The notes: generated by a model from the letters alone, not told the origin. Numbered from the stretch's first letter, positions 36,823 to 50,050 are shown. The stretch: DNA of 64,000 nt from Amoebidium appalachense (GCA_963693365.1 CAVNZM010000016.1:6076001-6140000), one strand, 5' to 3'. Translations and numbers: made by a program.

Positions 36823-38726
36823 CATGCGGCCATGCCGCGCTGCACCGAGAATTCGTTGGGGTTGGAGGGATCGAGGGGGTAGAGCTGGGTGTGGCCGTGG
36901 GTCTGGGCCTCCCACGAACCATACAGGTCACAGGACATGACGCCCACCCAGTCCACATACTGCGCTATCTGCGCCACCTCGTACTTTTTGCCGATCTGCG
37001 TGTGCCCCGCATAGACGGCAATGCCCACCAGGAGGGGTGCCTTGCCCATGGCCTGGGCCTCTGTGGCCATGCGCTGGCGCAGAACCTGCAGCAGGAGGGT
37101 GAAGTTGCTGCGGTCGGCGGCCTCGGGGTACTCCCAGTCAATGTCCACCCCATCAAACCCGTGCTGCCGCACTAACGCAACCACGTTGTTGGCAAACGCC
37201 AGCCGGGATGCAGCGGTGGCGGCTGCGTCGTTGAAGATGCGAGTGCTTTGGCTGAATGTGAAACCGCCAAGACTGGGGAGTAAATTTATGCCAGTCAGCG
37301 AACAGAGGTAAACTAAGTTTAAGTTTTTCCATACTAGTTCTAGCGCTAGAAGTTTTATAAAAGTTAAGATTCTAGTAGGCTAGCCCGCAGAACATATATG
37401 AAATGGGAATGTATTACCTCCGTGTTTACCTTATGGTTCAAATTGTGGGTGTGAACTCGGATACATGTACAGTATCCCTTTGCACCAAGTCAGAAGGCTG
37501 AGCACACACTGAAACGGGCGCATACATGGAGATAAGGGAGATATGGAAGAATGGAAGGCAACTTCGAAGTAATGCATGTAGTCCATGGTCAAATGTAGGA
37601 ACACAATGTGCAGGCACTTACGAAACGACAGTCTTGATGTTTGGGGTCTGCTTTCTCACGTGCTGGTGGAAGCGGTAGTACATGCCCTGTGTCGGTATGT
37701 CCGTCCGCACGTCGTTCCACTCGTACGGCAGCACTTTGTACGTGCCTGCCTCAACTTTTGCAAAAGCATAGGCCAGGTGGGTGAACAGCCGGGCATCGAT
37801 GTTCTCGGGGAAGAACTGGTATCCCGTTGGGCAATACTAAGCCCAGTTTGTGTAGTAGCCCAACACCATCTTGTTGCTGCCCGTGGTGGGGGGCGGGGGG
37901 AAGACTGTAGTGGTGGTGGGAGGGCGAGTGGTGGTGACGGGACCACTCGTAGTAGGGACCGTGCCGTCTGATGCTGTGATCTTGATGTCGGCACAGTTCC
38001 AAAACTGCGGGATGGAGGTGATAAATAAAACGTGAAACTAGCCTATGATTATGGCCATGGGCCAACAGAAGGCATCCCACCACTAACTTATACATAAAGT
38101 AAGGGCCTGTGTATGCGTTTGCTAACACATCAGCAATTGGCCAAACTTAATAATAAAGTTGTCTAAACAACATTTAAAGGTATTACAGTGATACTGTTGC
38201 TGTTTTCAACGCCGTGCAGAAAGAACGTTGGAAGAGGAACGACGTCTTGAATCAGTGCTCAGTCAAAAGCATATGTTCGGAATGGACATCCTTACCTCCT
38301 CCTGATTGGGCTGGCCCGGAGAGTTGTCTGCCTTCCAGTACCACTGCAGCACACACCTCTCACACGTCACCCCAGCAGGCAGCTTGACCTGCATGCGGTA
38401 CTCTTGGCCAGACACATCCGTTCGTGCAAACGTGTACCCTGTGCCTGCACCATCGGCACGTTGCAGCGTGTGTTTGGCAAAACACTCCTTACTTTCAGGT
38501 GTGAGTTTGTTTGGGTTTGAGAGCACGCACAGGCGGAAGATGTATGTGCCCCAGTGCATGGCCGTGATTCGAACAGTCGTGTCGATGGTCTGGCCTGCGC
38601 GGAAAACAGACTCGGCGGGGATGAAGCCGTTGGCATACATGCCGCCTGCCTCGTGTGGCCGGGGTCGTGGGGTTGTGGCCGGATCCACGCAAATGCCATG
38701 GTCGTTTGCAGCTACGACGGCAACAC
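36823..38726 (-). pseudogene. Broken partial copy of the LPMO-chitinase gene
   Basis: Three exon-equivalents align with the intact gene at 44140-47539. 38726-38296 matches the LPMO exon 2 and has exactly the same length, 431 nt. 38004-37622 matches exon 3, the linker and GH18 start. 37272 to about 36823 matches the first third of exon 4. Splice sites and phases are kept, and the GH18 motif DGVDIDWEYP is intact. It is broken in three ways. A TAG stop replaces a Gln codon at 37837-37839 (YYTNWA then stop). Exon 1, with the signal peptide and the copper-binding N-terminal His, is not found upstream. Homology stops inside the GH18 barrel at about 36823, next to a G run. The active-site MSYD motif also reads MSCD. 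It lies downstream of the intact gene in the same orientation, so it is a partial tandem duplicate now decaying. Confidence 0.86.
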
Positions 38727-38779
38727 CTGCGCATGAAAAAAGTTGGTTGGTTAGTCGTGAGGGCTCGAATTCTTTATAG

Positions 38780-38812
38780 ACGGTACTATCTATTGCAATT
38801 TGCTAGACGGTG

Positions 38813-38855
<43 letters not shown>

Positions 38856-39150
38856 GGGGAACCCCAACTAATTGATTTCTCCTTGTAGTCTTTATGGTGT
38901 CTCGTAGAGAAAGTAAACCCTGATATATAGTCACCACCCGACATCTATGTACGTGATCATGATATACCGCTGAGGGGATATTCCGAGCAAAACCCCCCCC
39001 CCCATACCTGAGACTGGTTCTCTTTGCCTCGAGTAAACAGCGTAAACCCCATCTATAGTGCATGCATAGGTGGCGCTATCTACAGAGCATGGATAGACGG
39101 TGCTATCTAAAAGTGCATAGAGAGACGGTTTTACCTATAGTGCATAGGTA
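38780..39150. repeat. Degenerate tandem repeat related to the 41.2-41.7 kb minisatellite
   Basis: Irregular copies of a 25-40 bp unit with GACGGT(G/T)CTATCTA and AGTGCATAG(A/G) motifs flank the A run. The core GTGCATRGATAG is shared with the minisatellite 2 kb further on. Confidence 0.6.
38815..38854. repeat. A homopolymer
   Basis: About 40 bp of A just upstream (in sense) of the chitinase pseudogene. Confidence 0.95.
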
Positions 39151-39417
39151 GACTAAAAGTTTTAATCGGACGCTGGCACACTTGCACACACAAACGCACC
39201 CCGGGACTGTGGTGACACAAAAACGGTGACAGTAGCACACTCACACACACATTAGTACGTGTGCAGCAACACACTCACAAGCACACACACAACACACACA
39301 AATTTAATGCACATTTGCAGATATCCATGCCCTCCCCCCCCCCCCCCCCCCCCCTCCTCCTCCTCCCCACCTTCCCCCCGGGCCCATTCACCACCACCAT
39401 AACGTTTCACGACACAC

Positions 39418-39521
<104 letters not shown>

Positions 39522-39544
39522 TAATGCGGAAACACATGTTGTTG

Positions 39545-40460
39545 GTAGGCGGGGGTCGCCGTTTGTAGGTGGGGATGGGTGGGTGGGTAGTTGGGTGGTT
39601 GTGTTTGTAGGTGGATGGGTGGATGGGTGAGTGGTAGGGTGTGTATGCAGGTGGTTGGGTGGGTGGGTGTGTCAGTGAACAGGTGGGTGTGATGGTGGCG
39701 AGATCCGGGTCACAATGAAAGATGGTGGGTGGGGAGGTGGATGCATCTGGAGGGGAGGGATGGGGAGGGATCGGCGGGGCGGGAAGGGGGAGGGTGGGGG
39801 GCAGGGGGGAGGGGGGGGGAGAAGAGGGGGAGAAGGAATGTAGGATGGGGTGGGCGGGGTGGATGGGTGAGTGGACGTATGTGATGGTGGTTGGTGGGTG
39901 GGCGAGTATGGGTGGGTGAGTGGGTGTACCGGTGGTTGTGGTGCGGGTGGGTGTGTGGGCGTCCTCGGGTGTATTGGTGGGTGGGTGGGTAGGTGGGCCG
40001 GTCGACGTGTTTGATTGTCACTGTAGATGGATGGATGTGTTGGTGTGTGATGGGTGGGTGGGTAGGTTGGTGGGTGGGTGGAGGCTGGGGATGGGAAGGT
40101 GGGTTTGCGGATGAACAGGCGGGTAAGTAGGACCGAAAGGGTCGGCCGGATGGGTGTGAGGAGTACGTGTTTGGTTGCTTGGGTGCGGTGGATGGGTGGG
40201 TGGGTGGTTGGTTTGCAGGCGGATGGGTGGATGAGTGGGTGTGATTGTGGGGGGGGGGGGGGGGGGGGGGGGAGGGAAGAAGGAAGAAAGTGAGGAAGGG
40301 AGGGAGGATGGGTGGCTGAGTGGGTAGGTGGTTGGGTAATGGTTGAGATGGGTGGGTGGGTAGGTGGATGGATGAGGGTGGATGGGTGGGTGGGTGGGTG
40401 GATGGGTGGATGGGTGGGTGGGTGGATGGGTGTTTGGGTGGATGGGTGGATAGTGTGTGG
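39545..40460. repeat. (GGTG/GGAT)-type minisatellite
   Basis: About 900 bp built from GGTGGGTG, GGATGGGTGGAT and related units of 4-8 bp, interrupted by a G run at 40248-40272. Open frames across it are Pro/Thr/His repeats without meaning. Confidence 0.9.
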
Positions 40461-40469
40461 AGGGATATG

Positions 40470-40710
40470 AGGGAAAGACGGCACCGGTGGAGGGTGTGGT
40501 GGTGGTGGTGGTGGGGAGGGGTCGAATAGAAAAAGTGACCCTAGTTGCTCGGGATTACGGCACAGGAGAGTGGGTCGGAATGTGGCTCGAGGGGGTTGGG
40601 GAGAGGGCGCAGGAAGAAATGAGGTGGGACTGTCCGTGGTGAGTTTTAGTCAGGCCGTCACAGTTGCCGGATTGGAAAGCAGACTTGTAAAGAATTAAAA
40701 CCTACCTTAG

Positions 40711-40755
<45 letters not shown>

Positions 40756-41929
40756 TCCCCTCCCCCCGCGCGTCTTCCCCGTTTCTCTCCCTCCTATATT
40801 TACCTCCCCCCCCCTCCCCCCCCCCCCCCCCCTCTCCCCCCCCACCCACCCACCCTTTCAACAGTTTGTCCCCTGCCCCTTCCTCACAGGTGCCCAGCCC
40901 ATATCCTAGTCACTTTCTAGTCAACTCATTCTTTTTTATTCAAATAGTATTTCGAAAGAAAATGAAATCTTCCCCCCTCCTTTTCTTGTATTTTTCGCTA
41001 TAGGGCCGAGGTTTGGTGGCGGGATTACATGTGTTGTGTGTGTGTGACGGGGAGGGTGAGGGGTTGGGAGTATGGAGTCATTGATGTAGCTAGTGGTCCA
41101 TGAGGGCGGGAGAGTGAAAAGCAACCACCAGAAAATGGGTAGAAAGTGAGCACGGGCAGTGTGTAGAAAGGTGGGGGCAGGGAGGGTTATATATATGTAT
41201 TGCATGTATAGATGTGCGTAGAAGTGTACATATGGTTATCTGTAGTGCAGAGATAGTAGGGTTATCTGTAGTGCATAGATAGTAGGGTTATCTGTAGTGC
41301 ATAGATAGGAGGGTTATCTGTATTGCATGATAGTGGGTTATCTGTAGTGCACGGATAGACGTGTGTTTAGGGGGATATGCGGTTATCCGGTATCTGTGGG
41401 GCATGGCTAGACGTGAGTATAGGTGGATATATGGTCATCTGTGGTGCATGGATAGTAGGGTTATCTGTGGTGCATGGATAGTAGGGTTATATGTGGTGCA
41501 TGGATAGTAGGGTTATATGTGGTGCATGGATAGTAGGGTTATCTGTGGTGCATGGATAGTAGGGTTATCTGTGGTGCATGGATAGTAGGGTTATCTGTGG
41601 TGCATGGATAGTATATCGTGGTGCATGGATAAACGTGAGTATGGGTGGATATGTGGTTATCGGTAGTTCCTCTCATCATAGATCTGGTGCTATCTGTAGT
41701 GCTGAGCATGGGTATGTTCTCTCCTTGGCAAGAGTGTGCACATGGCAGAAGAAACACGAGTATTCGCTGTGGTGGTTGTGCACTGAGTCTCGTGTGTGAG
41801 TCTTTAGGGTGTGTGTGTATGCTATCTCTGGGTGCTTGATTTGATGAGGCCTTTTTTTTATTATTATGTATTTTTGTATTTTGTTTTTGTTGTGAGGGAG
41901 CCCCGGGGAGGGGGAGGGTCGGGGGGGAA

Positions 41930-41967
<38 letters not shown>

Positions 41968-42080
41968 GGAGGAGGGAGGGATGGTATTTGATTTCGTGTG
42001 TATTCTGTAACCTGAGTGTGTGCTTTTTCGGGGGGTGTGGGTGTGTATTAGCGGTGTGAGAGGGTGTAGGTTTAAAGCCG
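40470..42080. other. No gene besides repeats
   Basis: The stretch contains C runs (40711-40752), the 26-bp minisatellite and a G run (41935-41966). There is no frame with coding character. Confidence 0.55.
41228..41690. repeat. 26-bp minisatellite, about 13 copies
   Basis: Tandem copies of a 26-bp unit running GGGTTATCTGTGGTGCATGG and then ATAGTA. The block from 41430 to 41620 is nearly perfect. On each side the unit alternates with a longer form containing AGACGTGAGTATAGGTGGATA. Confidence 0.9.
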
Positions 42081-42090
42081 TGGTAGTGCT

Positions 42091-42216
42091 ATGTCTTCAG
42101 CAATCGGAGAAAAAGCCCCTTCTCTTCATGTGCATACTCAAAGTTTGGCAGTAAATCAAAACCTAAAAACCCGTGAATTTGATGCGGAACTGGCAATAGG
42201 GACCCCAGCACAGAAA
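42091..42216 (+). CDS. Possible first exon, unrecognised
   Basis: An ATG opens a frame of about 42 codons (MSSAIGEKAPSLHVHTQSLA, then VNQNLKTREFDAELAIGTPA) that looks coding, followed by a possible AAA|GTGGAG donor and then G runs. I cannot find following exons or name the family. Confidence 0.3.
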
Positions 42217-42229
42217 GTGGAGAAGAAGG

Positions 42230-43400
42230 GCGGGGAGGGGGGGGGGGGGGGGGGGGATATTCCCTTGGGGGGAGATGGTGGTAATATGGGGGGGGGGGGG
42301 GGGGGTAGAAAAATAGGTGTAGTAAGAAAGATGGAACAAGGTTGTAATGGGGAAGGCGGAAGGGAGGGGATGGGCAGAGGGGGAGAGGGGAAGGGGGGGG
42401 GGGGGGGGGGGGGGGTACGGGTCAGGGTAGGGTGCGAAGTGATAGGAGTGTGGGGGCAGGCATGCTGGGGGGGGGGGGGGGGGGGGGGGGGGAAGGAGGG
42501 GGGTGGGGACAGAGAGCGGCCCTGGGGGAGGGGGGGGGGGGGGGGGGGGGAGCAAATGAACAACGATGTCCGCTGTTAGATAATCCCACAAATAAAGTTT
42601 CGCAAATTTTCGCAAAATTTTGCCACAATTATAGTATTTAGTGTGAACACATGTCCAGCCCTCCCCCTCGCCCCACCGCGGCCCTGAAATCAATAAGTAT
42701 ACACACGTTACATTAGGTTCTCATAAGTCCTCTTCATGCGGGCATTAACTACCATCTCCCTCCCCCCCCGGCCTTTTCCCGTCTTCCCCCCGTGGCACAA
42801 AAAAAAATAAAACAAGTGTGGCCACCCTCCTACCCACCCGCTTCCCCCTCTCCAAGAACACAACACCCACCCACCCCCCAACAACACACACACACTGCGC
42901 CGGGTTTCACTCTTGGGGTCAAGGCCTTGTTAATTTGGAAGCGGGCAAAGAAAGAGAGTTGGAGGGGGGAAGGGGGGGGGAGAGAGGGGGAGGGGGGGGG
43001 GGGGAAGGAGGAGGGGAGGGGCAATACTTATGCACTACTGTTCTACTCAATGAGGCATTCAGCGGATTATCCTAGGAAAAGGTCATGCATTCACTTTAAT
43101 ACAGACAGACAAAAAAGATAGTCGAAAAAAATGTGGAAGGGGGGAGCCATTCAAAGTTAGGTAGGCGCACCATAGGGGTCGAGAGAGGAGGAGGCAGAGA
43201 AGGGGGCAGGCGCGGGGGGCGGAGGGGGAGGGGGGGGGGGGGGGAGGAGGGCAGGGCTGAGAGGGAGCAAGGGGGGGGGGGGGGGAGGGGGGGAGGGGAG
43301 GGGGTTGAATCGAGCATTGGCTGTATGTAAGGCAGCCAAACTATTGTGTAATCCCGGTACCGGTCTCCCCCCCCCCCCCCCCCCCCCCCCAATTACCTAC
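42230..43400. repeat. Dense G-run block
   Basis: At least eight G homopolymers or GGGAGG tracts separated by short unique segments. No gene is seen. Confidence 0.85.
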
Positions 43401-43786
43401 CCCTCCCCCATCATCTAATGTGCAGACGGAGGAGCGGGATATCCCATCACGCACGAGAATACAGACGCTAAACCCCCTCCCCCCACCGCCCCCCAGAATG
43501 TTCGCAACTGAGCAAGAAGTGCAATTACACAAAGGCAAAATGGCTCACAGGACACAGCATGCCTAATAACTTGAAAAAACAAACGTGCAAGGTAATGTGC
43601 GTGCCAATGTGTGTTATATTAGAAACGTTTAGCATGCAAAAAAATTAGTGTGTATTGTCTGTGGGGGGGGGGGTGGGGGGAGGGGGGGGGGGGGGAGGGG
43701 AAGAGGTGGAAGGGGAAAGAGAGGAGGAGGGGGGGGGGGGGAGGAAAAGGGGGGGAAGAGGCACGGTGACACTAACGAACTTAACT

Positions 43787-44085
43787 AAAAAAGGCGTAAC
43801 ATGTAGATTAGGTAAGCAGCTTTCCATTGTGGTTGCAGCAATCAAATGAGTTGAATCACCCAAATTCAGTCTCACCATTGAACTTTGTATATCGGTTTTA
43901 TGTACAACTGTACAAAATGGATAAATATTCTCTTCTAGGTTGAACAAATTTGACAACTTGTAGGCATAATGTCGAACAATTAAATTACTATAAACCTCAG
44001 ATTCATCAAGCACTTGATTCTTTTCTCTTTCACAGTAGGTTAGGTTCATTAGGTTCTGACATGACAAGTACTTCATTACCATCAT
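43787..44085 (-). other. AT-rich open stretch of about 100 codons, unrecognised
   Basis: From ATG 44085 a frame (MMVMKYLSCQNLMNLTYCER and onward, including LFNLEENIYPFCTVVHKTDI) stays open until it meets a C-rich (coding sense) repeat. It lies just downstream of the chitinase stop and could be 3' UTR or a small gene. There is no family match. Confidence 0.22.
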
Positions 44086-44139
44086 AATAATTTAGCCTCT
44101 AAAGATAAAGTTTAATATCATTCACCATCATGTGCTGAA

Positions 44140-47130
44140 TCAGCTAACATAAGCACAAAGGCCAGGGTTGTTGCAATCTGGAAACCCACGGCACCAAGAA
44201 TCTGGGATATTTACAACTAGTGACTTGCACACTGGTTGGGGTGCATTCGGGTCGATCATTTTGCAGTAGCCGCTATACACCACACATCCATTATTGGCAC
44301 GGCACCACTCATTGCTGACGTTGCTAACGATGGAGACACAAGCCAGCCCCCCAGATGAAGTGGTGGTTTTTGTGGCTGTTGTTGTTGTTGTTGTGGTGGT
44401 GGTGGTGGTGGTGGTGGTGGTGGTGGCGGTGGCGGTGGCGGTAGCAGGGAAGGAAGTGGAAGAAGATGAGCTGGTAGAACTACTACTTGTGGTGGGTGGG
44501 GGAGGGGAAACGGTAGAAGAACTTGTAGAAGAGGAAGAAGTGGTGGTGGTGGTAGGTGCCTTAGTGGTGGTGGGTGCAGCAGTGGACGTAGCCGTAGTTG
44601 TTGGGTTTGTTGCGTTAGCCAGCAGGGCGTTGGCCACGGAGGAGATCAGCGGGTAGCCGTTGGCAAAGTCGTCCAGGTCCAGCGCCCAGAACATGGCTCC
44701 ACGGTACCCGCTGGCCTTGAGGTGCCCGACCTTGGCTGCCAGCGTGCCCACCGTGTCGTAGCCCACCCACACGTTGCCGGCCTGCACCACCGCCGAGAAT
44801 GTCTGCTGCATGTCCTCGCACCTCACCGCCCCGGCCTGCGCCGCCAGCCTCTGGATCTCGTAGTAGGCCATGAACCCGGCCTCCCTCGTCTGCGGGCCGC
44901 TGGGCGCCGGCTGCACGGTGTTTGCAAGCATGTTGCAGGGCTTGCCGGTGGACGCCCCCGGGCTGGCCAGCGTGAAGGAGCGGCCGTAGGTGGCCATGCC
45001 CATTAGCAGTTTGTCGGCCGGCACCCCGGCAGCCCATGCGGCCATGCCGCGCTGCACCGAGAACTCGTTGGGGTTGGAGGGATCGAGGGGGTAGAGCTGG
45101 GTGTGGCCGCGGGTCTGGGCCTCCCACGAGCCATACAGGTCGTAGGACATGACACCCACCCAGTCCACAGACTGCGCTATCTGCGCCACCTCGTACTTGC
45201 TGCCGATCTGTGTGTGCCCCGCATAGACGGCAATGCCCACAAGGAGGGGTGCCTTGCCCGTGGCCTGGGCCTCTGCGGCGATGCGCTGGCGCAGAACCTG
45301 CAGCAGGAGGGTGAAGTTGCTGCGGTCGGCGGCCTCGGGGTACTCCCAGTCAATGTCCACCCCGTCGAACCCATGCTGCCGCACAAACGCAATCACGTTG
45401 TTTGCAAATGCAAGGCGGCTCTCAGGTGTAGCCGCTGCACTGTTGAAGATGCGAGTGTTCTGGCTGAAGTTCCACCCACCAAGTCTGTTTGAGGAATGAA
45501 ACATCAGCAGAAGTTACATCATTGCACTTTCTGTGTGCATTGGAAGAGTAGGCGCATATGAGAGACGGTTTGTGTGTGGGTGATGCAGAAAAAGAAAACT
45601 TTGGGGGACATATCGTGTGCATGCATGCATGCATGCATGTGCGTGTGTGTGTGTGTGTGGTAGTTGGAGCTCGTTTATGGAATCGGACAGGAATGGGGAG
45701 GATTTGATTCAGAGACAGGACACTTACGAAATGACGGTCTTGATGCTGGGATTCTGGGCCCTGACGTGCTTGTGGAAGCGAACGTACATGCCGTCCGTGT
45801 AGTCGAGCATGTCGTTCCACTCGTACGGCAGCACCTTGTACGTGCTTGCCTCGACCTTTGCAAATGCATAGGCCAGATGGGTGAACAGCCGGGCATCAAT
45901 GTTCTCGGGGAAGAATTTATAGCCCTCAGGGCGGTACTGAGCCCAGTTTGTGTAGTAGCCCATAACCATCTTGTTACCAGGGTTGGAGGGTGGTGGTGGT
46001 GGTGGTGGTGGGGGCGCTGCTGAACTAGTGGTAGCCGAAGTTGAAGTGGTTGCAACGGTAGAAGATGTTGAAACAACTTTAGTTGATGAGCTTGGGGTGT
46101 TGCTTGATGTCGTGCTCGGAACAGTGCTGTCTGATGCAATGATTTTGATGTCGGCGCAATTCCAAAACTGCGGGGGGAATGTGTATATCAGGCTCAATCG
46201 TTGATGTAATTAGTAGAGCAATCTGGCTTGCATGTATTGATGTTAGGTTTTGGCAAATTAGGGAGAGCAGAGATGTGGCGTATCATGCAGTGGGCTGTGT
46301 GTCTTGTGTGCGCGCCTTTGTGTATGCGTACTTTCATCGGCAGCTTTGGCATTGTTAAGTGCTTGAGTGCAGGCTTGACAGTAGGTTTGTATAACAGATT
46401 TTACCTGCTATTAACCACGGGTACGCAGTATTAACATATTGTGGTCGTGCAGGTTTGTGTTCAATTTTTGCAGTAAACTTACCTCCTCTTGATTGATTTG
46501 ACCAGGTGAGTTGTCTGCCCTCCAGTACCACTGAAGCACACACCTCTCACACGTGACCCCAGCAGGCAGCTTGACCTGCACTTTGTAGTCCATGCCAGAC
46601 ACATCCGTGCGCAAAAAGGTGTAGCCCGTGCCCAACCCATCGGCACGTTGCAGCGTGTATTTTGCAAAGCATTCCTCGCTTTCAGGTGTGAGCTTGTCTG
46701 GGTTTGAGAGCACACACAGGCGGAATATGTATGTGCCCCAGTGCATGGCCGTGATCCTAACAGTCGTGTCGATGGTCTGTCCTGCGCGGAAAACAGACTC
46801 GGCAGGGATGAAGCCGTTGGCGTACATGCCGCCTGCCTCGTGTGGCTGGGGGGTTGGCATGGATGCCGGGTCGCCGCAGATACCATGACCGTTGGCAGCA
46901 ACAGCTACCACACCTGCAAGGAAAAACAGCCACTCAATACTTCTCTTCAACTAGTGCAAGTTGAAGAGGGAACATTTCAATCACTTGCACCGGTGGCGGA
47001 TGGACATGCCCACACAAACATTAAAAATGTTTCCAAGCTTGTGTGCATGTAATGTGAGTGTGCGTGTGTGTGTGCACACGCGCATGGGTGCGTGCGCATT
47101 TGAGTGTGTGCACGTGTGTGAGTGTGTGGC

Positions 47131-47219
<89 letters not shown>

Positions 47220-47220
47220 C

Positions 47221-47251
<31 letters not shown>

Positions 47252-47539
47252 CGTGCGTGCGTGTGTGTGTGTGTGCATGCGTGTGCGTGTACTACTACTA
47301 TCATTAGGTATAGTGGGATATGCATGTTTGCGGTAACATTCGTAAGAATCTCGTTGTGAGCTTGAAAGTCTTGTGTGCGGCAACCCACCTCCAGCGTTGA
47401 GGCTCATAACGTCGTAGTTTGCTGGCTGGGTGGTGTACCCCATAGTGTACAAGGCGTTACGTGCCGGCGGCTTCGCCAGGTAGCCATGGCCCAAGGCGGA
47501 ACCGCACAAGGCTAATAGAGGAAGGTTGTGTGTCGCCAT
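44140..47539 (-). CDS. Secreted fusion of AA15-type lytic polysaccharide monooxygenase and GH18 chitinase
   Basis: Four exons (47539-47389, 46913-46483, 46167-45728, 45484-44140), all GT-AG with matching phases, total 2367 nt (788 aa plus TGA). Residues 1-17 are a signal peptide (MATHNLPLLALCGSALG). The mature protein starts H18-G-Y, the N-terminal His that LPMOs need to bind copper. Residues 18-203 fit AA15: KPPARNALY, PANYD, AMHWGTYIFRLC with the second His (H108), GVTCERCVLQW and FWNCADIKI. A Ser/Thr/Pro linker follows. GH18 spans about 261-630: MGYYTNWAQYRPEG, SLGGWNFS, DGVDIDWEYP (381-390, acid/base E388), MSYDLYG (Y455, D456) and MFWALDLDDF (W607). A Thr-rich linker then leads to two Cys-rich repeats (723-788). 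LPMO oxidation opens crystalline chitin and GH18 hydrolyses it, so the fusion joins both activities in one secreted protein. The decayed partial copy lies 5.4 kb downstream. Confidence 0.91.
47131..47279. repeat. (TG)n array in intron 1 of the LPMO-chitinase gene
   Basis: About 130 bp of TG dinucleotides with GTGGCG and CGTG interruptions, inside the first intron (46914-47388). Confidence 0.95.
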
Positions 47540-47599
47540 TTTACTAAGAAGTTTAGTATACACACTTGACGTGCAAGTGAACCATCCCTTTAATCATAA

Positions 47600-48049
47600 C
47601 TCGGCCTTAAAATACCCGGGTATTTCAAAGGTATTCATCCCGCAAGTAGGCGGGTGAATCTCCCAAGACTCTCTCTGTCGTGGCCTCATGCATATGCATG
47701 ATAATGGATGTATGATAACGTAGGCTCGTAGCCTCAGCGGACCAAAAAAATAATCAATCAATCGCGTTATTTTGACTATATTTGAGAGAACGTACAATTT
47801 TAAAAGAAACATTGATCATTTCTTGGCTAAGTTGGTTTGGCATATACTGCAGTCATAGGCTACCCGTATAGACCATATCATGCATATGCATATGCGCATC
47901 AACATGTATTGTACGTATATAGTCGTCGTCATATGTCATGCACCTACGGCTTTATGCAAAATGATCTGTTATCTTGCTGTATCTCCCCTGGGAGATATCT
48001 GTGACACCATTGCTCTGTGACACCATTGCTTTGAATTCAATCCAGTTCT

Positions 48050-48085
<36 letters not shown>

Positions 48086-48950
48086 ATTCACTACTACAGG
48101 GCAGGCCCTGCGGTGACAAATGCCTACATTTGAGTTTTGGGAGATCTGACGGTCCTGGTCATGGCCAATCAAAGTGTTCTAATTTAAAGGTGGAATGCAA
48201 AACTATGACGTCAAGGCGACTCCGTCAAATGGCTGCAGCCAATCAGACCACTATTTACTCACGGGAGATCTCGGTCCATGGCTCAGGGGAGATCAGACAA
48301 AAGGATGTGGAAATTCAGTGGAATCACAGCTACTAGAGGGAGATTTGTTTGTACTTATCAAACTGTCTGTACGCCTTTTCTATTAAAAATTCTCAGGTGT
48401 AATATGTATAACTGAAATTTGGTGTCTTTGAGTAATAGTGCATGCTTGGTTGACCGGTATTCCGTCTGCATACTGCGCGCGCATGCCGGCGCCGCCGGGT
48501 TGCACACATATGCATATGCATGTACAGGTGTACATGTGTCACTCATACCATGAACAATCGAGGAAGTCTCTAAACGCTCTAAACAGCTTTCTTTATTGAT
48601 TTCTTTATGTTGTATAACATAAAATGATTTGAGCTTTATTTTTTTTTCCCACATGCACATGCTCAACCCATAATGAATATGCGAATCAATTGAAATCAAC
48701 TGAAGGAATGTAGTTGCAATGAACCTGGAATGCGAGACTAAAACACTGTATGGCGGCTAGAGGACTGTTCATGCCGAGTATATAATATACAAGCTATCAA
48801 AAGCTGTACTTTAGTTAAAAAAATAAAAAATCAAACATCAATTGTTTCTTTCTAAGGTCACCAGCGTAGTGTACACCTCCCCGAAATCAATGGATCCAGT
48901 GGATACCAGATCGCGCGCGAGATCTGGTATGCAAGGAATGTGCTCCCGGG
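47600..48950. other. Upstream region of the LPMO-chitinase gene, no gene seen
   Basis: Unique sequence with ATGCATATGCATATG-type palindromes near 47685, 47880 and 48510, a directly repeated CTGTGACACCATTGCT (47999 and 48015) and an A run at 48051-48080. No coding frame is convincing. The chitinase promoter should lie in the part nearest 47540. Confidence 0.5.
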
Positions 48951-48960
48951 CTGGGTCGAT

Positions 48961-49114
48961 CTATTGCACATATTCGTCGTTTTCATTGGTCACTGGTGTC
49001 TGTGGCCTGTGGGCGGCACTCGCCAAGTCACTCACTGGCTGCTTCACTGACGCCATCTCGCCGACCTGCCATGCAGGCTGCCACTGTGCCGCACCCATTT
49101 GTGTTCGAGCGTGC
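48961..49114 (-). CDS. Probable last exon of an unidentified minus-strand gene
   Basis: After a CACACAG acceptor the frame (phase offset one base) reads HARTQMGAAQWQPAWQVGEM, then ASVKQPVSDLASAAHRPQ and a polar tail ending NENDEYVQ-stop. Its composition looks coding, and the acceptor has a CA-repeat upstream like other introns here. The upstream exons would lie beyond the large TG array and I could not identify them. Confidence 0.4.
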
Positions 49115-49120
49115 CTGTGT

Positions 49121-49975
<855 letters not shown>

Positions 49976-50050
49976 TCTCCCCCCCCCGCCCCCCCCCCCC
50001 CCCCCCTCCCTCTCCACCTTATTTTCTCCCACCCTTCCCCTTATTCATAG

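Noticed and set aside
36610-37311. Plus-strand frames over the chitinase pseudogene and, at 44.3-45.5 kb, over the intact chitinase
   Set aside because: They are antisense shadows of the GC-rich GH18 coding sequence. The minus-strand reading has the motifs.
39545-40484. 270-codon minus-strand frame
   Set aside because: It is a Pro/Thr/His reading of the GGTG/GGAT minisatellite.
41228-41690. Interstitial telomere repeat
   Set aside because: GGGTTA occurs once per 26-bp unit and is not tandem on its own.
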